Notes: generated from the letters alone by a model not told the origin. Shown: positions 24,686 to 36,244, counted from the first letter of the stretch. The stretch: 64,000 nt of DNA from Thalassotalea loyana (GCF_030161435.1 NZ_BSSV01000003.1:409846-473845), one strand, 5' to 3'. Made by a program: numbers and translations.

Positions 24686-26641
24686 TTATTCTTTGATATC
24701 TTTAGATGATGATAAATTCGGCTCTACTTTTGTATCATCTTTGCCATCTTCTACGGCGCTATCATCGACTGGCTCTTCTTTAGCTTTTGGCGGCTCAGAA
24801 GAACTTGAGTCGTCAAAACCACCACCGTCTGCTGGTGGGCGAACTTCTTTTCGCTCCATCAAGTCATCAATTTGACCTGCATCGATAGTCTCGTACTGCA
24901 TTAGCGCATCTTTCATGGCATGCAAGATGTCCATATTATCTTTTAAGATTTGCTCAGCACGATCATAGTTGCGATTACAAAACGCTTTGATTTCTAGGTC
25001 AATCTCTTGTGCAGTTTCATCAGACATGTGCAAAGACTTTGATGATGTACGGCCTAAGAACACTTCGCCTTCTTCTTCAGCGTAAAGCATAGGACCCATT
25101 TTCTCAGATAAGCCCCACTGAGTTACCATCTTACGCGCTAAATTAGTTGCACGTTCAATGTCATTAGACGCACCTGTTGATACTTTGTCTGGACCGTAAA
25201 TAATTTCTTCTGCAATACGACCACCATATAGTGAAGAGATATTGCTTTCTAAATGTTGTTTAGAGTGACTAAAACGGTCTTTCTCAGGCAAGTACATAGT
25301 GACACCTAGTGCACGGCCACGAGGAATAATACTTACTTTGTAAACCGGGTCATGCTCTGGTACTAAACGACCAACAATCGCGTGACCTGCTTCGTGGTAT
25401 GCTGTCATTTCTTTCTCTTCATCGCTCATCACCATAGAACGACGTTCAGCACCCATCAAGATTTTATCTTTTGCTTTTTCAAACTCTTCCATCGACACCA
25501 GTCGACGAGAAGCACGAGCAGCAAACAAAGCAGCTTCGTTCACTAAGTTTGCTAAATCAGCACCAGAAAAACCTGGTGTACCACGTGCAATAACTGACGC
25601 CTTAACGTCATCACCAATTGGTACTTTACGCATGTGAACCTTTAGGATTTGTTCACGACCACGGATGTCAGGCAAGCCTACTGTTACCTGGCGGTCGAAA
25701 CGGCCAGGACGCAATAATGCAGGGTCTAACACGTCTGGGCGGTTAGTTGCTGCAATAACAATAACGCCTTCGTTACCTTCAAAGCCATCCATTTCAACTA
25801 ACATTTGGTTTAACGTTTGCTCACGCTCATCGTGACCACCACCTAAACCAGCACCACGTTGACGACCTACCGCATCAATCTCATCGATAAAAATGATACA
25901 CGGCGCAGACTTTTTCGCTTGCTCGAACATATCACGCACACGTGAAGCACCTACACCAACAAACATTTCTACAAAGTCAGAACCTGAGATTGAAAAGAAA
26001 GGTACTTTTGCTTCACCGGCAATCGCCTTAGCAAGCAACGTTTTACCTGTACCTGGCTGACCAACCATTAAAACACCAGATGGAATACGACCACCAAGTT
26101 TTTGGAACTTCGTCGGATCACGCAAGTAATCAACTAACTCAGCCACTTCTTCTTTGGCTTCGTCACAACCCGCTACATCAGCGAACGTTGTTTTAATTTG
26201 ATCTTCACTTAACAAACGTGCTTTTGATTTACCAAACGACATAGCGCCTTTACCGCCACCGCCTTGCATTTGACGCATGAAGAAAATCCACACACCAATC
26301 AGGAGCAACATTGGGAACCATGAAATAAAGATAGACGTAAGAATGCTTGGCTCTTCTGGTAATTCGCCAGTTGCACGCACACCTTGTTTAACTAAATCGT
26401 TAATTAAATCGCGATCGTAGCCACCCGGGATTACAGTTTTAAACTGTTCTCCATTGCGCTTCGTCCCTTGGATAACGCCGTTACGATCAACAGTTGCCTC
26501 ACGTACTTGACCTTGTCGTACATCTTGTACAAAACGAGTGTAATCTAATTGCTGTTCATTGCTGTTACCGGGAGTAAAACTCTGGAACACAGACATTAAG
26601 ACAACTGCAATAACCAACCATAAAATAAGATTTTTTGCCAT
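24686..26641 (-). CDS. ftsH: ATP-dependent zinc metalloprotease FtsH
   Basis: A 651-residue membrane AAA+ protease that degrades damaged membrane proteins and regulators. Two transmembrane helices (about 4-22 and 102-122) flank a periplasmic domain. The AAA module has Walker [13 protein letters not shown], Walker [10 protein letters not shown] and [12 protein letters not shown], and the protease domain has HEAGH. An acidic, Asp/Ser-rich tail ends the protein. The open frame extends to a TTG at 26650, but ATG at 26641 gives [10 protein letters not shown], the same beginning as the Escherichia coli protein, so I use that. It follows rlmE by 80 bases. Confidence 0.98.
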   Translation of the reverse strand: MAKNLILWLVIAVVLMSVFQSFTPGNSNEQQLDYTRFVQDVRQGQVREATVDRNGVIQGTKRNGEQFKTVIPGGYDRDLINDLVKQGVRATGELPEEPSILTSIFISWFPMLLLIGVWIFFMRQMQGGGGKGAMSFGKSKARLLSEDQIKTTFADVAGCDEAKEEVAELVDYLRDPTKFQKLGGRIPSGVLMVGQPGTGKTLLAKAIAGEAKVPFFSISGSDFVEMFVGVGASRVRDMFEQAKKSAPCIIFIDEIDAVGRQRGAGLGGGHDEREQTLNQMLVEMDGFEGNEGVIVIAATNRPDVLDPALLRPGRFDRQVTVGLPDIRGREQILKVHMRKVPIGDDVKASVIARGTPGFSGADLANLVNEAALFAARASRRLVSMEEFEKAKDKILMGAERRSMVMSDEEKEMTAYHEAGHAIVGRLVPEHDPVYKVSIIPRGRALGVTMYLPEKDRFSHSKQHLESNISSLYGGRIAEEIIYGPDKVSTGASNDIERATNLARKMVTQWGLSEKMGPMLYAEEEGEVFLGRTSSKSLHMSDETAQEIDLEIKAFCNRNYDRAEQILKDNMDILHAMKDALMQYETIDAGQIDDLMERKEVRPPADGGGFDDSSSSEPPKAKEEPVDDSAVEDGKDDTKVEPNLSSSKDIKE

Positions 26642-26721
26642 ATCGCTCAACTTAACAACCTCTTGCTGTGTCTAAAAAAATGCGACTCTTTAGAATAAAT
26701 AAATTCATTACTTTTAATTTA

Positions 26722-27351
26722 CTACAATTTAAAACCAGTAGCTACAAGATAAACTTCTCTAGAACGCGCACGAGACGATTCTGGTTTTCTTGTTTTTACC
26801 ACTTTAAATACATTACGAACTTCTTTCATAAACTGATCGAAGCCCTCACCTTGGAAAACTTTAACAACAAATGCACCGTTTTTCTTTAAAACTTGATGAC
26901 ACATATCTAGTGCTAATTCAACAAGATACATACTTCTCGCTGAATCTGCCGAATCATTGCCAGTAAAATTTGCAGCCATATCTGACATCACAACATCAAT
27001 GTTCTTACCATCTATACGTTGCAAAAGTGCATCTAGGACTGCTTCTTCACGAAAATCTCCTTGCAAGAAGTCAACTCCCGGAATCGGATCCATCGGCAGA
27101 ATATCACACGCCACAACTTGACCATCATCGCCAACTGCTTTCACTGCGTACTCTGACCAACCACCTGGAGCGGCCCCTAAGTCAACGACCTTCATGCCCG
27201 GTTTAATCAATTTGTCTTTATTATTGATTTCTTCAATTTTAAAAACAGCACGCGATCTCAAACCAAGTTTCTGCGCCTTTTTCACATACTCATCTTCAAA
27301 ATGTTCATTTAGCCAGCGAGTAGAGCTAGCACTGTGCTTTTTTTTACTCAA
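26722..27351 (-). CDS. rlmE: 23S rRNA 2'-O-ribose U2552 methyltransferase
   Basis: A 209-residue RrmJ/FtsJ methyltransferase. The SAM motif [14 protein letters not shown] lies near 60, and the catalytic K-D-K-E residues fall in RSRAVFK, VMSDMA, VVKVFQG and SREVY. It modifies U2552 of 23S rRNA in the large subunit. It is upstream of ftsH as in enterobacteria and divergent from yhbY, again the Escherichia coli arrangement. Confidence 0.97.
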   Translation of the reverse strand: MSKKKHSASSTRWLNEHFEDEYVKKAQKLGLRSRAVFKIEEINNKDKLIKPGMKVVDLGAAPGGWSEYAVKAVGDDGQVVACDILPMDPIPGVDFLQGDFREEAVLDALLQRIDGKNIDVVMSDMAANFTGNDSADSARSMYLVELALDMCHQVLKKNGAFVVKVFQGEGFDQFMKEVRNVFKVVKTRKPESSRARSREVYLVATGFKL

Positions 27352-27384
27352 CGATCTAACCTTTTGATCTACAAATTCACACGT

Positions 27385-27418
27385 TAACCAAGACTATTAC
27401 ATAATTGTATCTTGGTTA
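27385..27418. repeat. Inverted repeat between rlmE and yhbY
   Basis: TAACCAAGA (27385-27393) and TCTTGGTTA (27410-27418) are perfect 9-base inverted arms around a 16-base spacer in the divergent promoter region. It could be an operator or a leader hairpin. Only the symmetry is certain. Confidence 0.4.
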
Positions 27419-27487
27419 GCGTAGTATTACTCACTAGATAAGGTTAAAATAGTCTTAATTCAAGCAAACTTGTAACGAAAATTGTTA

Positions 27488-27784
27488 ATGAACTTAAATA
27501 AGAAGCAAATTCAGTACTTAAAGGGTGAAGCTCACTCTCTCAAACCAGTTGTTTTACTTGGTAGCAATGGCCTAACAGAAGGCGTTGTAGCGGAAATTGA
27601 TTCAGCATTAGAACATCATGAATTAATTAAAGTAAAAATTCCGACAGACGACCGCGAAGTCAAAGGTTTAATTGTTGACGCGATTTGTCGAGAAACAAAT
27701 GCGACTAAAATTCAGGTGATCGGAAAAACACTGGTGATTTATCGTCAGTCGGAAGAGAAGAAGATTCATATCCCGAAACTTTAA
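27488..27784 (+). CDS. yhbY: Ribosome assembly RNA-binding protein YhbY (CRS1-YhbY domain)
   Basis: A 98-residue CRS1/YhbY (CRM) domain protein, associated with 50S subunit precursors. It begins MNLNKKQIQYLKGEAHSLKPVVLLG and contains the conserved GSNGLTEGV loop, close to the GxxG RNA-binding motif. The open frame extends to a TTG at 27482, but the ATG at 27488 gives the length usual for the family. It is divergent from rlmE. Confidence 0.95.
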   Translation: MNLNKKQIQYLKGEAHSLKPVVLLGSNGLTEGVVAEIDSALEHHELIKVKIPTDDREVKGLIVDAICRETNATKIQVIGKTLVIYRQSEEKKIHIPKL

Positions 27785-27788
27785 TCTG

Positions 27789-27817
27789 TAAGCTCAAAGC
27801 CCTGTGCTTTGAGCTTA
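27789..27817. terminator. Stem-loop between convergent yhbY and 27815 gene
   Basis: TAAGCTCAAAG and CTTTGAGCTTA form a perfect 11-base stem with a 7-base loop just after the yhbY stop. No T-run follows on either strand, so termination efficiency is doubtful. It overlaps the last bases of the convergent gene. Confidence 0.5.
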
Positions 27818-28696
27818 TTGCTCACCTTTACGAGCGCACACTGCTTTAAGTTGAGAAGAATTTAATGCTCGCCTTGTTTGTACGGTGAGTAGTGGATTAT
27901 CGAGAAATATTACCTCTCTTGCTTCAAGGTTTGCTTTTTCAATCAAGCCGGCCGTTATTTCGTTAGACTCAAAAAACTCATCAAAACTCCCATCTGCTAT
28001 CGCCAATTCAAGGCCATACTGAATGCGTCGCGCCAATCTTGGGTTCGCTTTATTCACGAAGAAAAAAAATGGTGAGTCATAATAAAGTGCAAATCGTTGC
28101 TCAATTGCTAATTCCGGGTACTGCTCAATTTCATTAAATGCCTCGTGTAGAGCTCGGGGAAAATAATCAAACCGACCTTTTTCCAGCATTTGATATAAAG
28201 AAGCATGTTCGCGAGCTGTCGATACTTGAAAGTTATTATGATTCAAAATTATGGTATCAGGCCACGTTGTGCCCTGCCCTGCGTAAAGGTGGGCGAGCTC
28301 ATCAGCATTAGTGAGTGTATTAAATAACTTCTGTTCGCCTTTGCGAATCAAAAATACTCGACATCCACCAAGTCCTTTCAACAAAGGGATCCTAATTGGA
28401 ATTAACTTTTCTTCTCTATCTTTAGAAGTCATGGTCCACACCAAATTCACCAAGCGGTTGTTTCGGGCAAGCTCAATCATGTGATTTTGACTCATACCAG
28501 CATCAACTTTATTCAGTTCATAGTGGCCAAATTTAGACTCAGACTTTTCTAATGCCAGCTTGAGTAGATCCGTATAGTACTTGTCGTATTTTATTGACTC
28601 ACGATGAACACCATACCAAGAGTAGTTAACCACATCATCAGCCAGTGCTTTGTGGACTATCATCCATATTATGACTACAACAATTACACGCTTCAC
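27815..28696 (-). CDS. Periplasmic solute-binding-like protein of unknown role
   Basis: A 293-residue exported protein with a signal peptide (MKRVIVVVIIWMIVHKALA). It resembles bacterial extracellular solute-binding family 3 proteins found in marine gammaproteobacteria that are not part of ABC operons. Segments include YGVHRESIKYDKYYTDLL, LVNLVWTMTSKDREEKLIPIR and LYQMLEKGRFDYFPRALHEA. No ABC transporter gene is adjacent; the next gene upstream is a CPBP protease. It may be a lone sensor or binding protein. The fold assignment comes from pattern and length only. Confidence 0.65.
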   Translation of the reverse strand: MKRVIVVVIIWMIVHKALADDVVNYSWYGVHRESIKYDKYYTDLLKLALEKSESKFGHYELNKVDAGMSQNHMIELARNNRLVNLVWTMTSKDREEKLIPIRIPLLKGLGGCRVFLIRKGEQKLFNTLTNADELAHLYAGQGTTWPDTIILNHNNFQVSTAREHASLYQMLEKGRFDYFPRALHEAFNEIEQYPELAIEQRFALYYDSPFFFFVNKANPRLARRIQYGLELAIADGSFDEFFESNEITAGLIEKANLEAREVIFLDNPLLTVQTRRALNSSQLKAVCARKGEQ

Positions 28697-28723
28697 AACG
28701 ACTCCCTGTCTTTCCTTAGTTCA

Positions 28724-29380
28724 TCAAATAACTGACTGCGACAAGCTAAACAATGCGCCTATGTTAAAGGCGAATAAAAACAGTCCCCACAAAGAATGCT
28801 CAATAATAACAATTGCGGTGTTTCCTGAAGAGAAATAACGATAGCTAAACAAGAATCCAGCAATTATCGACAATAGTACAACAAGTAAACTGCCGTAAAT
28901 AACATGACCAAAGCCAAATGATAAGCTGCTCACTAAAACCCTCACTTTTTTGCTTGGAAAGAGTAACTTGTATCGATGAAATAAAAATGTGCGATAAATG
29001 ATTTCTTGTGGAATCACCGAAAATAACGGATATAAAACCAGAATCAATAGCCACCCACTACTCAGCAGTAACGGTGTGTTTAGTGACAACTGTTCACTAA
29101 CCAGCCAGACATACAATGAGATAAACAAAGCAAACAACAAAAATGTCAGTATCACAGGCTTCAATTGTGGCCAGTTTATATTTTTTGCCCTGCGCCATTG
29201 CTTTGCAAGTTTCCCATCAATGTAAAGTAGCCAAGCACACCCTACACCCAAACATGACAATATTGGCAATAAATAAGGTGCAAAGTATCCCTTCGTTAAC
29301 CACAAACATAAGGGAATACCGATGAAAACGACAATAAATTCAGTCATTCTAAGACTGAAAGTAGAGACACTTAACTGCAT
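28724..29380 (-). CDS. CPBP-family intramembrane metalloprotease
   Basis: A 218-residue membrane protein with about six to eight helices and the CPBP (CAAX-protease/bacteriocin-processing, Abi) signature. VIPQEIIYRTFLFHRY near 125 has a Gln where the first Glu of EExxxR usually lies, and FGFGHVIYG near 158 supplies the histidine. The QE variant retains one Glu and the Arg, so activity is possible. It lies 27 bases upstream of the solute-binding-like gene in the same direction. Substrate unknown. Confidence 0.75.
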   Translation of the reverse strand: MQLSVSTFSLRMTEFIVVFIGIPLCLWLTKGYFAPYLLPILSCLGVGCAWLLYIDGKLAKQWRRAKNINWPQLKPVILTFLLFALFISLYVWLVSEQLSLNTPLLLSSGWLLILVLYPLFSVIPQEIIYRTFLFHRYKLLFPSKKVRVLVSSLSFGFGHVIYGSLLVVLLSIIAGFLFSYRYFSSGNTAIVIIEHSLWGLFLFAFNIGALFSLSQSVI

Positions 29381-29475
29381 AATATTTGTTGAACCGCAGG
29401 GCTTAATACTAAGGTTATTGATTTATTAGATATTGAGTTAAGTGTAGTAAATTTTAGAAAAATATTTGGTCGATC

Positions 29476-29507
29476 AAAAAAGGGACAAGCATTTTAACGC
29501 TCATCCC
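29476..29507 (-). terminator. Terminator after greA
   Basis: GGGACAAGC and GCTCATCCC form a stem with seven of nine pairs at 29482-29507, followed on the minus strand by six T. It lies about 30 bases after the greA stop. Confidence 0.65.
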
Positions 29508-29536
29508 ATTATAAAAATCGGTTTAAGAACCAAGGT

Positions 29537-30013
29537 TTACTTGTGCTCTACCGCCATGACTTCATATTCTACCACACCACCTGGTGTGTTGATTTCAACT
29601 TCAGAATCAACAGTTTTACCAATTAATCCACGTGCGATTGGTGAATTAACACTGATACGGTTTTGCTTAATGTCAGCTTCATCGTCACCAACGATTTGAT
29701 AAGTCACTTCTTCATCTGTATCAATGTTTAATAAGGTAACCGTTACACCAAAAATCACTTTGCCTGTATTAGGAATTTTTGTAATGTCGATAATTTGCGC
29801 ATTACCTAATTTACCTTCAATTTCTTGAATACGACCTTCACAAAAACCCTGTTGCTCTCGGGCAGCGTGATACTCTGCATTTTCTTTTAAATCACCGTGT
29901 TCTCGTGCTTCAGCGATTGCTTCAACAATCTCAGGACGCTTAACTGTTTTCAAATGGTGTAATTCATCACGTAACGCGTCAGCGCCGTGTGCCGTCATTG
30001 GAAATTGATTCAT
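29537..30013 (-). CDS. greA: Transcription elongation factor GreA
   Basis: A 158-residue factor that rescues stalled RNA polymerase by promoting transcript cleavage. The N-terminal coiled coil has the acidic tip [22 protein letters not shown] (Asp and Glu insert into the polymerase channel). The C-terminal FKBP-like domain carries GKVIFGVTV and [11 protein letters not shown]. Length matches Escherichia coli GreA. It follows carB, the common dapB-carAB-greA order. Confidence 0.98.
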   Translation of the reverse strand: MNQFPMTAHGADALRDELHHLKTVKRPEIVEAIAEAREHGDLKENAEYHAAREQQGFCEGRIQEIEGKLGNAQIIDITKIPNTGKVIFGVTVTLLNIDTDEEVTYQIVGDDEADIKQNRISVNSPIARGLIGKTVDSEVEINTPGGVVEYEVMAVEHK

Positions 30014-30120
30014 AATTCTTCTACTTTTTACTACATCAAAATTGGAGCCTTCACGTCAGACTCTTAATGATATTAATTTTTGACTAAACGATAAGTTTAT
30101 CGGTTAACGCTCAGAAATAC

Positions 30121-30154
30121 AAAAGGGAATACACATTTATATAATAAACATGGA
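30121..30154. terminator. Candidate terminator between carB and greA
   Basis: AAAAGGGAAT at 30121 pairs with ATTCCCTTTT across a 23- to 24-base AT-rich loop. It may end part of the carAB transcript before greA. The U-tract on the minus strand is short, so strength is uncertain. Confidence 0.5.
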
Positions 30155-30218
30155 TTCCCTTTTTACGGAATGTCGATGAGATACTCGCTTTACGAGAACA
30201 TCATCTACGATGCGTTAA

Positions 30219-33200
30219 TTAACAACGATCATGCAACTCTTGAATAGAAGTTACTGTGTTGCGATCGTCTGCTGCATGCGCTTGGCAAGCAGCAAAAGCT
30301 GCGTTTAACGTTGTTGTGTAAGCAATCTTGTAACGAAGTGCACCACCACGTAATACTTTTGAATCTTCAATCGCTTTACGACCTTCAGTCGTGTTGATGA
30401 TGTAGTTGTACTCACCATTTTTGATTCTATCAAGAATGTGTGGACGACCTTCGTGTACTTTGTTTACTAGGCGTACTGGTACGTTTGCTTCACCCAATAC
30501 AATCGCTGTACCGTGTGTTGCATCTAATTCGTAACCTAAATCAATCATTTGCTTAGCTAATTCAACAACACGCTCTTTATCTGAGTTACGTACTGAGATT
30601 AACGCACGACCTTCTTTAGGAATCGTAACACCAGCGCCTAAGTTAGCTTTTGCGTATGCTTCTTCAAACGTGTCACCAACACCCATAACTTCACCAGTTG
30701 AACGCATTTCTGGGCCAACTAATGGATCAGAGCCGTGGAACTTGTTAAATGGAATAACAACTTCTTTCACTGAGAAGTATGGTGGAATAACTTCTTTCGT
30801 TACGCCTTGTTCAGCTAACGTTTTACCCGCCATTACACGAGCGCCAACCTTCGCTAAAGGAATGCTAGTTGCTTTAGAAACAAATGGTACAGTGCGCGCT
30901 GCACGAGGGTTAACTTCGATTAAGTAAACTTTTCCGTCTTTAACCGCCATTTGCGTGTTCATTAAGCCTTTAACGCCTAACTCAAATGCAAGTTTTGTTA
31001 CTTGCTCACGCATAACGTCTTGTACTTCTTGTGATAATGAGTACGCAGGTAATGAACATGCTGAGTCACCTGAGTGAACACCGGCTTGTTCAATGTGTTG
31101 CATAATACCGCCAACCACAACTTCTTTCCCGTCACAAAGTACGTCGATGTCAACTTCAATAGCGTCATCTAAGAAGTGGTCAAGTAATACTGGTGAGTCA
31201 TTAGACACACTTACTGCTTCGTTCATGTAACGACGTAAATCTTCTTCGTCGTATACGATTTCCATCGCACGACCACCTAATACGTATGATGGGCGAACAA
31301 CTAATGGGAAGCCGATTTCTTTAGACTTAGCTACCGCTTCATCTAATGAAGTTACCGTCGCATTTTCAGGTTGTAGTAAACCTAAACGCTCAACCGCTTG
31401 TTGGAATCGTTCACGGTCTTCTGCGCGGTCAATCGCATCTGGTGAAGTACCGATAATTGGTACGCCAGCCGCTTCTAATGCACGAGCTAATTTAAGCGGT
31501 GTTTGACCACCGTATTGCACGATTACACCTTTTGGCTTTTCAACACGAACGATTTCTAACACATCTTCAAACGTAATTGGTTCGAAGAATAAGCGATCAG
31601 ATGTATCGTAGTCAGTTGAAACCGTTTCAGGGTTACAGTTAACCATGATGGTTTCAAAACCGTCTTCACGCAAAGCTAATGCAGCGTGTACACAACAGTA
31701 GTCAAACTCAATACCTTGACCGATACGGTTTGGACCACCACCTAAAATCATGATCTTGTCTTTATCAGATGGGTTTGCTTCACACTCTTCGTCATAGCTT
31801 GAGTACATGTAAGCAGTGTCTGAGCCAAACTCAGCCGCACAAGTATCAACACGCTTGTATACTGGGTGAATGTTTGCTGCGTGACGAATACGACGAATCT
31901 CAGACTCGTTCGTACCGATAACGTCAGCTAAACGTGCATCTGAGAAACCTTTACGTTTTAGTCGAGCAATAACGTCTTCAGTTAAACCTGCCATGCCGCC
32001 TTCGGCTACAGCTTTCTCTTCTAGGACGATATCTTCAATTTGAACGAGGAACCAACGGTCGATCTTTGTTAAGCGGAATATATCGTCGACTGTTAAGCCT
32101 AAACGGAATGCATCAGCTACATACCAAATACGGTCTGCGCCAGCTTCTTGAAGCTCGTGCATGATCTTAGTTTTTGCACCTGGCTTAGTTACGTCAACTT
32201 TCGGGTCGAAACCGTTTGCGCCAACTTCTAAACCACGTAGAGCTTTTTGCATTGATTCTTGTTGGTTACGACCAATTGCCATTACCTCACCTACCGACTT
32301 CATTTGCGTCGTTAAGCGATCTTCAGAGCCTGCGAACTTCTCGAAGTTAAAACGAGGGATCTTAGTCACAACGTAATCGATTGTCGGCTCGAACGATGCT
32401 GGTGTTGCGCCACCAGTAATGTCATTTGACAACTCATCTAAAGTGTAACCTACCGCTAATTTTGCAGCGATTTTAGCAATCGGGAAACCTGTTGCTTTAG
32501 ATGCAAGAGCAGATGAACGAGATACACGAGGGTTCATCTCGATGATTACCATACGACCATCAACAGGGTTCACACCAAACTGTACATTTGAGCCACCTGT
32601 CTCAACACCAATCTCACGTAATACCGCAAGTGATGCGTTACGCATGATTTGGTATTCTTTATCCGTTAATGTTTGTGCTGGAGCAACCGTGATTGAGTCA
32701 CCAGTGTGAATACCCATAGGGTCGAAGTTTTCGATTGAACAAACAATGATACAGTTATCATTTTTGTCACGAACCACTTCCATTTCGTACTCTTTCCAAC
32801 CGATTAATGATTCATCGATAAGTAATTCATTCGTTGGAGAAAGGTCTAAACCACGAGTACAGATTTCAACGAATTCTTCACGGTTGTATGCGATACCGCC
32901 ACCCGTACCACCCATAGTAAATGATGGGCGGATAATACATGGGAAACCGATGCGAGAAGAAGTGTCTAAAGCTTCATCCATTGAGTGAACAATTTCAGCG
33001 CGTGGTGTTTCTAAACCAATAGCTTTCATTGCTTTGTCGAAACGGTCACGGTCTTCTGCTTTATCGATTGCATCAGCCGTTGCACCAATCATTTCAACGC
33101 CAAACTCTTCCAATACACCATATTTTTCTAAATCAAGTGCACAGTTAAGCGCTGTTTGACCGCCCATTGTCGGTAGAACCGCGTCAGGACGTTCTTTTTC

Positions 33201-33434
33201 AATAATTTTGCGAACAACTTCCCAGTGAATTGGCTCGATGTATGTGCTATCAGCCATTTCTGGGTCAGTCATAATGGTTGCAGGGTTAGAGTTAACTAGA
33301 ATAACTCGGTAACCTTCTTCACGTAACGCTTTACACGCTTGCGCGCCAGAGTAGTCAAACTCACACGCTTGACCAATTACAATTGGGCCAGCACCTAAAA
33401 TTAAGATACTTTTTATGTCAGTACGTTTTGGCAT
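30219..33434 (-). CDS. carB: Carbamoyl-phosphate synthase large subunit
   Basis: A 1071-residue enzyme making carbamoyl phosphate for pyrimidine and arginine synthesis. Two homologous ATP-grasp halves are visible: [25 protein letters not shown] start and the second copy [20 protein letters not shown] near 560, each followed by its own ATP-grasp domain ([24 protein letters not shown]). The C-terminal MGS-like allosteric domain includes [22 protein letters not shown]. It follows carA by 24 bases. The frame is intact and normal in length. Confidence 0.98.
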   Translation of the reverse strand: MPKRTDIKSILILGAGPIVIGQACEFDYSGAQACKALREEGYRVILVNSNPATIMTDPEMADSTYIEPIHWEVVRKIIEKERPDAVLPTMGGQTALNCALDLEKYGVLEEFGVEMIGATADAIDKAEDRDRFDKAMKAIGLETPRAEIVHSMDEALDTSSRIGFPCIIRPSFTMGGTGGGIAYNREEFVEICTRGLDLSPTNELLIDESLIGWKEYEMEVVRDKNDNCIIVCSIENFDPMGIHTGDSITVAPAQTLTDKEYQIMRNASLAVLREIGVETGGSNVQFGVNPVDGRMVIIEMNPRVSRSSALASKATGFPIAKIAAKLAVGYTLDELSNDITGGATPASFEPTIDYVVTKIPRFNFEKFAGSEDRLTTQMKSVGEVMAIGRNQQESMQKALRGLEVGANGFDPKVDVTKPGAKTKIMHELQEAGADRIWYVADAFRLGLTVDDIFRLTKIDRWFLVQIEDIVLEEKAVAEGGMAGLTEDVIARLKRKGFSDARLADVIGTNESEIRRIRHAANIHPVYKRVDTCAAEFGSDTAYMYSSYDEECEANPSDKDKIMILGGGPNRIGQGIEFDYCCVHAALALREDGFETIMVNCNPETVSTDYDTSDRLFFEPITFEDVLEIVRVEKPKGVIVQYGGQTPLKLARALEAAGVPIIGTSPDAIDRAEDRERFQQAVERLGLLQPENATVTSLDEAVAKSKEIGFPLVVRPSYVLGGRAMEIVYDEEDLRRYMNEAVSVSNDSPVLLDHFLDDAIEVDIDVLCDGKEVVVGGIMQHIEQAGVHSGDSACSLPAYSLSQEVQDVMREQVTKLAFELGVKGLMNTQMAVKDGKVYLIEVNPRAARTVPFVSKATSIPLAKVGARVMAGKTLAEQGVTKEVIPPYFSVKEVVIPFNKFHGSDPLVGPEMRSTGEVMGVGDTFEEAYAKANLGAGVTIPKEGRALISVRNSDKERVVELAKQMIDLGYELDATHGTAIVLGEANVPVRLVNKVHEGRPHILDRIKNGEYNYIINTTEGRKAIEDSKVLRGGALRYKIAYTTTLNAAFAACQAHAADDRNTVTSIQELHDRC

Positions 33435-33458
33435 AGTTTTACGTCTCTCTTTTTTAGC

Positions 33459-34589
33459 TTAAGCGTTACGTTGCTTGATTAATTCAATAAAGTGGTCAAA
33501 TAAAGGTGCTGCATCGTGAGGACCTGGGCTTGCTTCAGGGTGCCCCTGGAAGCTAAACGCTGGCTTGTCTGTGCGGTGAATACCTTGAATTGAACCATCA
33601 AATAACGACTTGTGCGTTACTTTTAAGTTTTCTGGCATGTTGTCTTCGTCTACCGCGAAACCGTGGTTTTGTGACGTAATCATAACAACATCGCGGTCAT
33701 AGTCTTTCACTGGGTGGTTAGCACCGTGATGACCAAACTTCATCTTGATTGTATTTGCACCACTTGCTAGGCCTAATAATTGGTGACCTAAACAAATACC
33801 AAATACTGGGATATCTGTTTCTAAGAATGTTTTAATTGCATTAATTGCGTAATCACATGGTTCTGGGTCACCAGGACCATTTGATAAGAAGATACCGTCA
33901 GGATTCAATGCGAGTACTTCTTCCGCTGACGTTTGCGCTGGTACAACCGTTAACTTACAGCCACGGTCAACTAACATACGTAAGATGTTGCGCTTTGCAC
34001 CAAAGTCATAAGCAACTACGTGGAAGTCCATCTTCTCAGGAGTTACAAAGCCTTTACCTAATTGCCAGCTGCCTTCTGTCCATTGATATGTTTCTTTTGT
34101 CGAAACAACTTTAGCTAAATCCATGCCTTTTAAACCAGGAAAACCTTTGGCTTCAGCAAGCGCCGCAGCTTCGTCAAGGTTGTCACCAGCCATAATACAA
34201 CCGTTTTGCGCGCCCTTTTCACGTAAGATGCGAGTAAGCTTACGTGTATCGATATCAGCGATACCTAAAATATTGTGGCGAACTAAGTATTCACTTAGTG
34301 TTTCTTGGTTACGGAAGTTACTTGCTAATAGTGGTAAATCGCGAATGATTAAGCCTTTAGCAAAAACGCCTGTTGACTCTTCGTCTTCTGAGTTGGTACC
34401 TGTGTTACCAATATGAGGATAAGTCAGCGTTACAATTTGCTCTGCGTATGATGGGTCTGTAAGAATTTCTTGATAACCAGTCATTGAAGTATTGAATACT
34501 ACTTCACCAACTGACGTGCCCGTAGCACCAATTGCGGTGCCTTTGAATACAGTGCCGTCTTCAAGCACTAAAATGGCAGATTTAGTCAA
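33459..34589 (-). CDS. carA: Carbamoyl-phosphate synthase small subunit
   Basis: A 376-residue glutaminase subunit that supplies ammonia to CarB. The N-terminal domain starts with [17 protein letters not shown] and contains [16 protein letters not shown]. The class I amidotransferase domain has the nucleophile Cys in [13 protein letters not shown] and the His/Glu pair in [21 protein letters not shown] ribosome site lies before the start. The 271-base upstream gap has a nested inverted repeat; control by arginine or pyrimidines is usual in this group but no clear Arg-box was identified. Confidence 0.98.
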   Translation of the reverse strand: MTKSAILVLEDGTVFKGTAIGATGTSVGEVVFNTSMTGYQEILTDPSYAEQIVTLTYPHIGNTGTNSEDEESTGVFAKGLIIRDLPLLASNFRNQETLSEYLVRHNILGIADIDTRKLTRILREKGAQNGCIMAGDNLDEAAALAEAKGFPGLKGMDLAKVVSTKETYQWTEGSWQLGKGFVTPEKMDFHVVAYDFGAKRNILRMLVDRGCKLTVVPAQTSAEEVLALNPDGIFLSNGPGDPEPCDYAINAIKTFLETDIPVFGICLGHQLLGLASGANTIKMKFGHHGANHPVKDYDRDVVMITSQNHGFAVDEDNMPENLKVTHKSLFDGSIQGIHRTDKPAFSFQGHPEASPGPHDAAPLFDHFIELIKQRNA

Positions 34590-34769
34590 TTTAACCTCCG
34601 AAAGAAGAACAATAACTTAATAGTCATGGTGTTACGCATACCCTACTATTAAGCACGAATACTAGCTGGATCTAGCGCTTCAAAAACCACCAAAATAGTG
34701 AATTTTTGACAAATTGCGCGCATTCTACGCACTTAGTAGAGTAACGTCCACAAAAACTTTCAAAAATAT

Positions 34770-34810
34770 CGTGTTTTTACCGTTTTTTAACTAAAAACCT
34801 CAAAAACACG
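34770..34810. repeat. Nested inverted repeat upstream of carA
   Basis: CGTGTTTTT (34770-34778) and AAAAACACG (34802-34810) are perfect 9-base arms, and inside them GTTTTTT and TAAAAAC form a second, shorter stem. It lies between dapB and carA, in the leader or promoter of carAB. It could be a terminator-like hairpin after dapB or part of a regulatory leader. Function is not established by sequence. Confidence 0.45.
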
Positions 34811-34860
34811 AGTTTAATACCTATTCAACCGAATATTTTTAACCATTTGGTCGGTTTTTA

Positions 34861-35667
34861 TTAAGCCTTTAATCCAAGTACATCTTGCATATCATAAAAG
34901 CCATTTTCAGCTTTGCTTAGCCAAAGCGCCGCACGCATAGCACCATGAGCAAATGTCATTCGAGAGGTCGCTTTATGCGTTAATTCAATGCGCTCACCCA
35001 AATCAGCAAAAAGAGCTGTATGCTCGCCAATAATATCGCCAGCACGCACGGTGGCAAATCCGATCGTTTTAGGATCACGTTCCTCCGTAATCCCCTCTCT
35101 GCCGTATACAGCACACTGATTTAAATCACGGTCTAACGTATCAGCAATCACTTGGCCAATTTTAACTGCAGTGCCAGAAGGAGCATCTTTTTTAAATCGA
35201 TGATGTGCTTCCATTATTTCGATATCCGTATCATCACCGATAGCGCGCGCAGCCATTTCAACTAACTTAAATAATAAATTAACCCCTACACTTGTATTTG
35301 GTGCCAAAATTACAGGGATATCTCTTGCAAATTCTTTAATTTTAACGATTTCATCATCATTAAAGCCTGTAGTACCAATAACTATGGCTTTATTATGTTC
35401 TTTACACCATTTTAAATGTTCAAATGTTGATGAAATAGATGTGAAATCAATCAACACATCTGCGCTAACTAATGAATTTAGGTCAGAAGTGGCGTTTTTT
35501 CCAATCGAGCCAATTCCGGCCAATTCACCCAAGTCAATGCCGTCAAAGCTTGAGCCTTTGCGCACGCTTCCACCCATTAATGTGATTTTTTCATGCTGTT
35601 GCGCGGCATCAATCAGATTGCGCCCCATTCGTCCATTACACCCTAAAACAGCTACGTTTATCGTCAT
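34861..35667 (-). CDS. dapB: 4-hydroxy-tetrahydrodipicolinate reductase
   Basis: A 268-residue enzyme of lysine and meso-diaminopimelate synthesis. It has the NAD(P) motif [14 protein letters not shown], the loop TTGFNDDE, and the catalytic segment [15 protein letters not shown]. It begins two bases after the upstream NTF2-like gene in the same direction and lies upstream of carA-carB as in Escherichia coli. Confidence 0.97.
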   Translation of the reverse strand: MTINVAVLGCNGRMGRNLIDAAQQHEKITLMGGSVRKGSSFDGIDLGELAGIGSIGKNATSDLNSLVSADVLIDFTSISSTFEHLKWCKEHNKAIVIGTTGFNDDEIVKIKEFARDIPVILAPNTSVGVNLLFKLVEMAARAIGDDTDIEIMEAHHRFKKDAPSGTAVKIGQVIADTLDRDLNQCAVYGREGITEERDPKTIGFATVRAGDIIGEHTALFADLGERIELTHKATSRMTFAHGAMRAALWLSKAENGFYDMQDVLGLKA

Positions 35668-35669
35668 TT

Positions 35670-36131
35670 TTATTTTTCTCTAGTAATCTCTAAATTGTGT
35701 GAAAGTGAAGTATATTCAGTTGCTTGATGCGAAATAACGTTAGTAATTCTTAATGATTCTTCATGCCTGATAAGATGGTAAAGCGCAGTAAAGTCGGTAA
35801 ACATCTGCCCTTGTTGATCAAAAAACTGCCAATGTACAATTGCGAGAATTAAATCTGAATTGATTGCTTGATAACTCGCCTGGTGAGCAATAACCCGGCT
35901 GAATCCAAGACCTTTTAACTGAGTAAAAATATCATTGAACTCGTTGGTTAATTCACTTTTATCTTGCAGTATTTTCAACTCGTCCGGCATTGATAGGCTG
36001 CAAGGGATTTGGTAACAGGCTAACGCGCTCTCTATGTCAAAGTTCTCGAAGGCATCGACATAGGCAGAAAATAACTGTGTGATGTTATTAGTATTACTTA
36101 TTGTCACTTGATTTAAATTATTTCCATTCAA
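35670..36131 (-). CDS. NTF2/SnoaL-like hypothetical protein
   Basis: A 153-residue soluble protein resembling the NTF2-like (SnoaL/DUF4440) fold: an N-terminal helix [20 protein letters not shown], then a predicted cone-shaped beta sheet ending [22 protein letters not shown]. Such proteins are small ligand-binding or enzymatic cones. Coupled to dapB by a two-base gap. The specific role is unknown and the fold is judged from pattern only. Confidence 0.6.
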   Translation of the reverse strand: MNGNNLNQVTISNTNNITQLFSAYVDAFENFDIESALACYQIPCSLSMPDELKILQDKSELTNEFNDIFTQLKGLGFSRVIAHQASYQAINSDLILAIVHWQFFDQQGQMFTDFTALYHLIRHEESLRITNVISHQATEYTSLSHNLEITREK

Positions 36132-36214
36132 TTAATGTGATTAAAAGGTCTTAGTTTCATTGTCAATTATTAACGCCAGTTATCAGCAATTGTTATGCTT
36201 ATCAAATAGCAACC

Positions 36215-36239
36215 ATAAAAAAGCCGGGAAACCCGGCTT
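36215..36239 (-). terminator. Intrinsic terminator after fklB
   Basis: AAGCCGGG AAA CCCGGCTT forms a perfect 8-base GC-rich stem at 36221-36239, followed on the minus strand by T-rich sequence. It lies directly after the FKBP gene stop. Confidence 0.88.
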
Positions 36240-36244
36240 AATGA

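Noticed and set aside
25268..25277. Another CTAAAACGG match inside ftsH
   Set aside because: A single copy within coding sequence with no 21-base partner; chance match.
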